Under the pieces are notes generated by a model. That model did no database searches, was not told the origin of the DNA, and was given only the letters and a program-made list of their open reading frames with translations. The translations under genes and the position numbers were made by a program. A stretch of 12,747 nt of DNA from WTAW01 sp050115915 (GTDB taxonomy: Bacteria; Acidobacteriota; Aminicenantia; Aminicenantales; Aminicenantaceae): positions 1-12,747 of the forward strand of contig JASFPP010000108.1 of assembly GCA_050115915.1 (NCBI GenBank). The letters run 5' to 3'. Shown one piece after another: positions 7,766 through 12,747 of the stretch. Position 1 is the first letter of the stretch. Every line of letters begins with the position of its first letter.

Positions 7766-9256
7766 ATGCAAAAAAGACGAGAGCTTCTATGCGTTCCTTT
7801 TGTATTACTAATCTGTCTTAGCGAACAGCTTCTAACACTCCAGGACAGTGAAAAACAGGTTTTCGAACCTGACAAAAAATATGCTGTCGACGAGCTCAGA
7901 GAGGATTTTGTTCTTCTCCGGACCGCTCTGGAAGAGGCCCATGCAGGACTTTATTTCTACACGCCCAAAGAAGAGATGGACAGCCTGTTCGACCGCCTCT
8001 ATTCTGGACTCGATCGCCCGAAAACCGAACTCGAATTTTATGCGCATCTATCCCCGCTTATAGCCACGATCAACGATGGACACACAGGGCTGATGTTTTC
8101 AAGGGAATACGATACCTATCTTCGCAACCAATCCATAGTGATGCCGTTCAGGCTGCTTTATATGGAGGGGAGGGCTTATCTCCTCCGTAATTACAGCGAT
8201 GATGAGGATGTCGAGATGGGTGGAGAAGTGGTTTCGATAAACGGTCATCCCATGCCGGAAATTTTAAAAAATATGTTGGCTGTTCAACCCTCCGACGGCC
8301 GTAACGTAACTTCCAAATACAGGAGATTGGAGAGCACGACTACCTTCGGCCGGCGCTACCTACAGTTATATGGACTTACAACTGCGTTCAATATCGTTTA
8401 CCTCTCGCCGACAGATGGTAAAAAAAAGGAAATTCGAGTCAAAGGCATAAAACGGGAAGAACTCACAAAACGTTTTAACCAACGTTATCCGGATATCGCC
8501 CGACAACGCCCGCCCATCGAACTGGAATACAGGGGCGATGTGGCGATTTTAACGATACGGACATTTTCCTCGGGTTCCTACCGAAATGCACAAATATCAT
8601 ACCCTCTATTTTTGAAAAAAACCTTTCGGGAATTATCGGAAAAAAACATCCCCCACCTCATCATCGACCTCAGAGATAATGGCGGAGGGGAGGACCTCTG
8701 GGGAAGACTCCTTGTTTCTTATCTCATGGACAAGCCTTTTATGTACTACAATTTTCTCGAAGTAAAAAGCACCTCCTTTTCCTTTCTGGAGCATACCGAC
8801 GCTCCAGATATCGAAAAGATGCTCCAAAAGAGGACGAAAAAGAACGACAGAGGCACCTACGACATATTGGTCCATGCGAACTTGGGAGAACAAAAGCCCC
8901 TTAAACCGGCCTATAAGGGCAAGGTTTATGTCCTCATCAACGGCCGAAGCTTTTCGGGGTCGGGCGAGACTACGTCACTGATGCATTACCACAAAAAAGC
9001 CGTATTTGTCGGCGAAGAGTGCGGAGCAGGCTACTACGGCAATACTTCCGGCATTATGCCCACACTGACTCTGCCGCACACAAAGCTGCGCATCAGGATC
9101 CCGATGGTCAGGTACCACATGGCCGTTTCTGGGTATGATTATCCCGATAGAGGGATCATTCCGGATTATCCTTTTATTCGGAGCGTAGAGGATCATATCA
9201 AGGGCAGGGATACCGAGATGGATTATGTGTTGAGCTTGATCGCAAAAAAGAAATAA
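7766..9256 (+). CDS. Exported S41 family (C-terminal processing-like) serine peptidase
   Basis: The frame opens at an ATG at 7742, but AAGGAG at 7751-7756 lies 9 bases before the ATG at 7766, which is taken as the start (496 residues). The N-terminus (MQKRRELL, then a hydrophobic run to about residue 25) is a signal peptide or membrane anchor, so the enzyme acts in the periplasm or outside. A helical N-terminal part contains DGHTGL, typical of S41 proteins. The catalytic domain has LIIDLRDNGGGE (about 298-309), SFSGSGE with likely nucleophile Ser397, and GIIPDYP near the C-terminus. No clear PDZ domain is seen, as in many tricorn-core-like S41 peptidases. It sits 105 bases before an exported aminopeptidase, suggesting joint peptide breakdown. 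It is divergent from padR and could share its operator region. Cleavage specificity cannot be read from sequence. Confidence 0.9.
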   Translation: MQKRRELLCVPFVLLICLSEQLLTLQDSEKQVFEPDKKYAVDELREDFVLLRTALEEAHAGLYFYTPKEEMDSLFDRLYSGLDRPKTELEFYAHLSPLIATINDGHTGLMFSREYDTYLRNQSIVMPFRLLYMEGRAYLLRNYSDDEDVEMGGEVVSINGHPMPEILKNMLAVQPSDGRNVTSKYRRLESTTTFGRRYLQLYGLTTAFNIVYLSPTDGKKKEIRVKGIKREELTKRFNQRYPDIARQRPPIELEYRGDVAILTIRTFSSGSYRNAQISYPLFLKKTFRELSEKNIPHLIIDLRDNGGGEDLWGRLLVSYLMDKPFMYYNFLEVKSTSFSFLEHTDAPDIEKMLQKRTKKNDRGTYDILVHANLGEQKPLKPAYKGKVYVLINGRSFSGSGETTSLMHYHKKAVFVGEECGAGYYGNTSGIMPTLTLPHTKLRIRIPMVRYHMAVSGYDYPDRGIIPDYPFIRSVEDHIKGRDTEMDYVLSLIAKKK

Positions 9257-9298
9257 ATTGAAACACTGTGTTATAAATGTTCAAGCTTATGTATACAT

Positions 9299-9327
9299 TT
9301 CACATTTTCGTTCCATGCTGATACACT
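9299..9327 (+). promoter_or_regulatory. Candidate sigma70-type promoter for the aminopeptidase gene
   Basis: TTCACA (9299-9304) and TACACT (9322-9327) are separated by 17 bases, matching 5 of 6 and 4 of 6 consensus positions. Transcription would begin near 9334, about 28 bases before the ATG at 9362. It suggests that the aminopeptidase gene can be expressed separately from the peptidase gene upstream. The call rests on consensus match only. Confidence 0.4.
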
Positions 9328-9361
9328 TTGACGGGCAGGAACCAAAACCTTGGAGGATCGA

Positions 9362-10747
9362 ATGATCAGACAATTAAGGACCGTATTCATCTCAACATTG
9401 GCGGTGTTTATTTTGGCCTCAACCCTATCAGCCGGATATTTCGATAAATCGGAATACGCCAGCCGCCGGAAAAAACTGATGGAAAAAATCCCGGACGGAG
9501 TGGCGCTCCTATTGGGAGCACAGCTGCGTGTGACATACAACGAACATTTCCAGAATAATGATTTTATGTACTTCACCGGAGTGGAGATCCCAAATGCTAT
9601 CCTTGCCATCGACGGCATAAAAAAAGAAAGTGTCCTCTTTTTCACAATCACAGAGAAAGCCGCAAGGAACGAAGGCATAAGCCTGGATCTTGTGCGCAAT
9701 CCCCGAGAAGTGACAGGCATCGAAAAAGTGTTCCCTTATGAACAATTCGCTCCCTATTTGAGTCAGCTCGCCGAAAAAACACCGGTCTTTTACACACCGT
9801 TCAAACCCGAAGAATTGGTGCGCGAATGCACTAACGAAAAATTCTTGATCCTGAAGAGAAATATGACACGCAACGAATGGGATGGCCGTCTTACCCGCGA
9901 GCTTCAGTTCGTCAAAGTGCTGGGCGAGCGCTTTCCTCAGGTGGAAGTCCGGGACTGCTCTCGTTTGATCTGGGACCTGCGCGTCATCAAGTCGCCTGCC
10001 GAAGTTGAACTCTTGCGTAAAGCGGCCCGCATAGCTGTCAAAGCCCACATAGAGCTGATGAAATCGACCCAGGTGGGAATGCACGAGTATGAACTTGCAG
10101 CGCTCTATGAATATCTGTGCAAGAAGGAGGGAGCTCAAGATCTCGCGTATTATATGGTCATCTGTTCGGGCGAAAACCATCCTCATCTCCATTATTATAA
10201 GCATGACCGTGTTCTCCAGGATGGTGATTTTCTCGTGATCGATATAGGCCCTGATCTGGGATATTACGACATCGATATCACCATATCCTATCCTGTCAAC
10301 GGGAAGTTCTCTCCCAGGCAGAGGGAGATCTATGAAGCGGCCAAGGCCGTGCATGATGCTTGCATGAGCGTTTATAGACCCGGTTTAACTGGAAAGGAGC
10401 TGCGAGAGGAAGTGGATGCGATTCTGATCAAACAGGGATTCGATCTAAAGCAGGACATTTTCCTCAAAAGAACCATGCGTGGAAGCTTCGGGCACTATGT
10501 GGGTATGGCCGTCCACGATGTGGGGGGCGGCCCGAGAGTTCTCGCGCCCGGCATGGTGTTTGCCAACGAGCCTTTTGCTGTTTTTCCCGAGGAAAACCTC
10601 GGCGTCCGGGTGGAGGACACGATCCTGATCACAGAGGATGGATGTGAGAATCTGACCGCGGGTATCCCCCGTGAGGTCGCAGAGATCGAAGCCTTGATGA
10701 AAAAACCCGGAATCGTGCAGGTGCTGAAGAAGGCCGGCCTCTATTAA
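9362..10747 (+). CDS. Exported Xaa-Pro aminopeptidase-type M24B metallopeptidase
   Basis: A 461-residue enzyme expected to remove N-terminal residues, classically those before proline, from peptides. The start is the ATG at 9362, with GGAGG 5 bases upstream; an upstream TTG at 9350 would overlap that site. The first 25 or so residues form a signal peptide with likely cleavage after LSA, whereas classical aminopeptidase P is cytoplasmic, so this copy is periplasmic or secreted. The N-terminal creatinase-like domain (about 30-200) includes NDFMYFTGVE. The pita-bread catalytic domain holds the full metal set: D294 (VIDIG), D305 (DIDIT), H378 (GHYVG), E403 (NEPF) and E418 (RVED), plus HPHLHYY. 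It lies 105 bases after the S41 peptidase, which could supply its peptide substrates. Its stop codon directly abuts the repeat element. A related creatinase or prolidase activity is possible. Confidence 0.94.
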   Translation: MIRQLRTVFISTLAVFILASTLSAGYFDKSEYASRRKKLMEKIPDGVALLLGAQLRVTYNEHFQNNDFMYFTGVEIPNAILAIDGIKKESVLFFTITEKAARNEGISLDLVRNPREVTGIEKVFPYEQFAPYLSQLAEKTPVFYTPFKPEELVRECTNEKFLILKRNMTRNEWDGRLTRELQFVKVLGERFPQVEVRDCSRLIWDLRVIKSPAEVELLRKAARIAVKAHIELMKSTQVGMHEYELAALYEYLCKKEGAQDLAYYMVICSGENHPHLHYYKHDRVLQDGDFLVIDIGPDLGYYDIDITISYPVNGKFSPRQREIYEAAKAVHDACMSVYRPGLTGKELREEVDAILIKQGFDLKQDIFLKRTMRGSFGHYVGMAVHDVGGGPRVLAPGMVFANEPFAVFPEENLGVRVEDTILITEDGCENLTAGIPREVAEIEALMKKPGIVQVLKKAGLY

Positions 10748-10820
10748 AATGGATTATTCATAAAATCTGCCGCCAGCCTATTTCACTAAAAACATTCCCT
10801 ATTTTACTGGCGCCAGCTTT
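10747..10820 (+). repeat. Direct repeat, copy 1 (74 bp)
   Basis: This segment recurs 201 bp downstream at 10948-11021. The first 66 bases are identical; after that CC here is TT in the other copy, followed by a shared AGCTTT. Within it CGCCAG (10771-10776) can pair with CTGGCG (10807-10812), and CTGGCGCCAG at 10807-10816 is a perfect palindrome that the second copy has lost. It begins at the last base of the aminopeptidase stop codon. Confidence 0.95.
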
Positions 10821-10941
10821 TACCCTGTGGGCGAGCGGATTTTACCCCATCTGCGTCGTTGCGGCCCCTTCGAAGTGGACGACCACGTCTTCTTGGGCCG
10901 ACGCCTCGCATCTATGGCAAGCTCCACTCGTGAATAATCCA
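10750..10941. mobile_element. MITE-like non-coding element, about 192 bp
   Basis: The segment is bounded by perfect 11-base terminal inverted repeats, TGGATTATTCA (10750-10760) and TGAATAATCCA (10931-10941). Its interior is non-coding and can fold: GTGG-ACGA-CCAC (10875-10886) forms a hairpin tip, with GGCCC (10863-10867) pairing to GGGCC (10895-10899), and partly complementary stretches extend outwards. No transposase is encoded. A clear target-site duplication is not seen. The alternative reading is a 201-bp tandem repeat unit, since a partial second unit follows directly. Similarity to known families cannot be judged here. Confidence 0.6.
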
Positions 10942-10947
10942 CTTTAT

Positions 10948-11021
10948 AAATGGATTATTCATAAAATCTGCCGCCAGCCTATTTCACTAAAAACATTCCC
11001 TATTTTACTGGCGTTAGCTTT
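10948..11021 (+). repeat. Direct repeat, copy 2 (74 bp, truncated unit)
   Basis: Matches 10747-10820 with two adjacent differences (TT for CC at 11014-11015). It opens with TGGATTATTCA, which forms an 11-bp inverted pair with the end of the preceding element across a 9-base gap. The rest of the unit (hairpin region and right end) is absent: similarity stops at the stop codon of the minus-strand methyltransferase. This looks like a deletion or recombination product of a once longer tandem array. Confidence 0.95.
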
Positions 11022-11676
11022 ACTCTCTAAAAAAAGAACTTTGTTCTTTAGGACAGCAGATGTAGATGTTGTCATCCGGCAGAAAAGTCTCGACCCTGAT
11101 GAGTTTATAACCGGCTTCATCCAGCTGGGCAAGCATCTCTTCCATGGGCGTTGAATGGTTGGGCCCAAAGTTCGATTTTTCCGGATCAGCGTCCACAATG
11201 GCTAAAATTCCGGTGGATTTCAGACTGGGGATGATATTCCTCACGAGCGCCACAGGCATCTCCAGGTGATGATAGACGTTGATCATAAACGCCAGATCCA
11301 GTGTGTTTTCGGGGAGGAGCGGGTCTTCGATCTCGCCGAGAATCGTCACCACATTGTGGATGTTGTCTTTTTTACACCGGCCTTCTAAATGGTCAAGGGC
11401 TTTTCGATCGATGTCATTCGCGTAAACCTTGCCCTCATCGCCTACTCTATCGGCCAACCAAACAGTCATACGGCCCGTGCCTGCGCCGATCTCCCCAACG
11501 ATCATCCCAGGCTTAACACCGATCGCATCCATGATCTTGGTCGGCGGCTGTAGTTTATTGAGACGCTTCTCCCAATTTTCTACAGTGATCTTTCTCTGTT
11601 GAGGATGAAGGCTGGCTGTCAGGATAAAACAGAATAGCACAACCATCCATTGCTTGAGAGGGCGTATGTCTTTCAT
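11020..11676 (-). CDS. Class I SAM-dependent methyltransferase with signal peptide
   Basis: A 218-residue protein. Residues 1-27 form a signal peptide (KDIRPLKQW, hydrophobic stretch to about 20, possible cleavage near ASLHPQQ). The Rossmann methyltransferase fold follows: motif I VGEIGAGTG (60-68) for SAM, the acidic loop ANDID (86-90), and the later strand with DLAFMINVYHHLE (127-139). GGAG about 7 bases before the ATG supports the start. Methyltransferases preceded by signal peptides are known in some environmental phyla, but how SAM would reach the periplasm is unclear; an uncleaved membrane anchor is the alternative. Substrate unknown. The last codons (SSFFRE-stop) overlap a terminator-like hairpin, and the stop codon touches the repeat element, so the original C-terminus may have been altered. 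Confidence 0.88.
   Translation of the reverse strand: MKDIRPLKQWMVVLFCFILTASLHPQQRKITVENWEKRLNKLQPPTKIMDAIGVKPGMIVGEIGAGTGRMTVWLADRVGDEGKVYANDIDRKALDHLEGRCKKDNIHNVVTILGEIEDPLLPENTLDLAFMINVYHHLEMPVALVRNIIPSLKSTGILAIVDADPEKSNFGPNHSTPMEEMLAQLDEAGYKLIRVETFLPDDNIYICCPKEQSSFFRE
11029..11049 (-). terminator. Terminator-like hairpin inside the end of the methyltransferase gene
   Basis: Read on the minus strand, AAAGAAC-AAA-GTTCTTT (11049-11033) forms a 7-bp stem directly followed by four more T (11032-11029), resembling an intrinsic terminator. The stem is AT-rich and weak. It lies upstream of the stop codon at 11020-11022, an odd place because termination here would truncate the open reading frame. 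Confidence 0.35.
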
Positions 11677-11935
11677 AGTCTTCTCCAGGGATCAAAGATC
11701 CTTTATTCATACTATACGAAATACGGGTTTATGGGTTACTCCTGTACAAGGAGTGAAGAACTCATCCGACATCAGGTCTATAAGCCACACAGTCTATCTC
11801 ATAAGCTGTGCCAAGGGAAAGCGTGGCACACCCCACCATGATTCCTGCGAGCACGTCGGAACCCAAAACCTCCATGCAAGCCTAATCCAAAAAAAACATG
11901 AAACAAAAACAGCACGCTAAACACCCACCCTGCTG

Positions 11936-12634
11936 CTAGGCCAAAGTACGCAGCGCCTGGACAATCTGTCGCTCTTCCGGATTTTTGGGGAGGGGGAGTC
12001 GCGCACTCACGGCAGAGATAAAGTCCTCATCCGATAAGGCCATCTGAAAATCATTAACTGTGACGATGATGACATCATCCGTTCGTTCGAGGCCGGGGGG
12101 CTTCTCCTTTTCCTGAACGGCAAAGAGTGAGAACTGAAGTCTCCACATCAGGCGAAATTCCGCCTCTTCCTCTCCGACATATACGCCTATATCATCTCCA
12201 TGCGTGGCGTATTCTGAGGTGATGTGCCAAATCTGGGCGCGCAATGGATAAGGTCCTATGAAGGTGGGGATCACGGCCTTAAGGCCCAATTTCGCCCACT
12301 CTTCTCTCACTCGGGCCTGGCGGTTTGACCACTGCTCGAAGAGTTCTTCATTGGAGAGATGGGCTCGCTTTTCTATCTGTTTGGCGTTAAATGTATCCAA
12401 GTCCTTAAATCCAGAAATAAAATCTTTAACCCGGTCTTCCAAGCAGGCCTCGTTGTATTCTTCATCACTGTCGAGATGAGCAACCAGATGCCGAACAGTC
12501 CACCCCTCACAACGAGTGGGATTCGCCCACTCTTCGGGCTTCAGGCTGTCGAGGCGGGATTGAATCCGTGCTACTTCCTGATCGAGCGTCAAAAACGGGT
12601 CTAAATCCGGCAGATAGAATTTTTCCTGACTCAT
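11936..12634 (-). CDS. Maleylpyruvate isomerase family / DinB-fold thiol-dependent enzyme
   Basis: A 232-residue cytoplasmic protein. The N-terminal four-helix DinB-like domain has the family signature PTRCEGWTVRHLVAHL (39-54) and a full metal-site triad: H53, E141 and H145 (EYATHGDDI). A smaller C-terminal domain follows (about 160-232). Family members characterised in actinobacteria use mycothiol as cofactor, for example in maleylpyruvate isomerisation. Most relatives are uncharacterised, and the other genes here do not look actinobacterial, so another thiol or a different reaction is likely. The ATG overlaps the stop codon of the upstream membrane-protein gene as ATGA (12634-12631), indicating translational coupling. 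The gene ends 259 bases before the methyltransferase start. Horizontal acquisition is possible but not shown by the sequence. Confidence 0.85.
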   Translation of the reverse strand: MSQEKFYLPDLDPFLTLDQEVARIQSRLDSLKPEEWANPTRCEGWTVRHLVAHLDSDEEYNEACLEDRVKDFISGFKDLDTFNAKQIEKRAHLSNEELFEQWSNRQARVREEWAKLGLKAVIPTFIGPYPLRAQIWHITSEYATHGDDIGVYVGEEEAEFRLMWRLQFSLFAVQEKEKPPGLERTDDVIIVTVNDFQMALSDEDFISAVSARLPLPKNPEERQIVQALRTLA

Positions 12635-12747
12635 TTCTTCTTTCGCGCCTTTCTCGATCCTAATATCCCTCCTTGCAAGAACAAACCGGCACCGAGAACG
12701 AAACCAAAATTGTACCAGGCGCCATTGTTGTGAACTTCATAAAAGCG
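12631..12747 (-). CDS. C-terminal end of a membrane protein (5' part outside the window)
   Basis: On the minus strand a frame runs in from the window edge for 38 codons and stops with TGA at 12633-12631. The visible tail has a hydrophobic, glycine-rich segment (WYNFGFVLGAGLFLQGGILG, residues 11-30 of the visible part) followed by the basic end SRKARKKK, as expected for a final transmembrane helix with a cytoplasmic tail. Its stop codon overlaps the start codon of the maleylpyruvate isomerase-like gene by 4 bases (ATGA), which strongly supports it as a real gene in the same operon. The tail is too short to assign a family. Confidence 0.7.
   Translation of the reverse strand, partial: RFYEVHNNGAWYNFGFVLGAGLFLQGGILGSRKARKKK

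Noticed and set aside
9262..9272. AACAC-T-GTGTT palindrome after the S41 gene
   Set aside because: Short, with no T-tract, so not a convincing terminator or operator.
9509..10354. Minus-strand open frame of 281 codons
   Set aside because: Long, but fully antisense to the aminopeptidase with its intact active site; the frame stays open because of codon bias on the real strand.
10930..11198. Short frames on both strands at the repeat junction
   Set aside because: They run across the repeat boundary into the methyltransferase gene in the wrong frame; no ribosome site and no conserved features.
11677..11935. Intergenic stretch with TGTGCCA/TGGCACA (11807-11830) and ACTCCT/AGGAGT (11738-11754) inverted repeats and a TATAGT on the minus strand (11711-11716)
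   Set aside because: No T-run follows either hairpin, no -35 partners the TATAGT, and the small frames here lack ribosome sites; nothing firm can be called.

Overview
The window looks like a chromosomal segment of a Gram-negative, probably anaerobic bacterium of moderate GC content. The clues are MacB/FtsX-type permeases ending in the same DALRYE tail, one with a permease-prefix N-terminus and a coupled PadR regulator. There are also several exported hydrolases, a putative lipoprotein of the M23 class, an exported methyltransferase and a two-cluster Fe-S aldo/keto reductase. Clear Shine-Dalgarno sequences argue against Bacteroidota. An Acidobacteriota or Aminicenantes-like host is my best guess, inferred from gene style only. 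No rRNA, tRNA, CRISPR array, transposase or phage gene was seen.

Layout. Positions 1-1336 hold the C-terminal half of an ABC permease (+ strand), cut by the window edge. It is followed by two small genes, a membrane zinc-ribbon protein (1398-1709) and a 63-residue protein (1717-1908). A lone M23 peptidase with SH3-like repeats (2080-3438) and an Fe-S aldo/keto reductase (3569-4690) follow on the + strand. They meet a minus-strand PadR-permease operon (7590 down to 4700) tail to tail, with only 9 bases between the stop codons. The PadR promoter region carries a duplicated palindrome that is a convincing operator. Divergent from it are an exported S41 peptidase (7766-9256) and an exported M24 Xaa-Pro-type aminopeptidase (9362-10747). 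The whole junction at 10748-11019 is a repeat element, one full 201-bp unit plus a 74-bp partial second unit. Beyond it, on the minus strand, lie an exported SAM methyltransferase (11676-11020), a 259-bp stretch in which I see no gene, and a maleylpyruvate isomerase/DinB-fold protein (12634-11936). The last is translationally coupled to an upstream membrane-protein gene of which only the final 38 codons are visible.

How the genes fit together. Much of the content is envelope-directed: permeases, a cell-wall peptidase, two exported peptidases that could act in sequence on peptides, and an exported methyltransferase. The PadR-permease pair reads as a self-regulated unit with no ATPase gene nearby. 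I see no clear defence system or biosynthetic cluster. The most unusual signals are the tandem PadR operator, the repeat filling a convergent junction, the apparent Trp in place of the catalytic His in the aldo/keto reductase, and the exported methyltransferase whose stop codon lies in the repeat.
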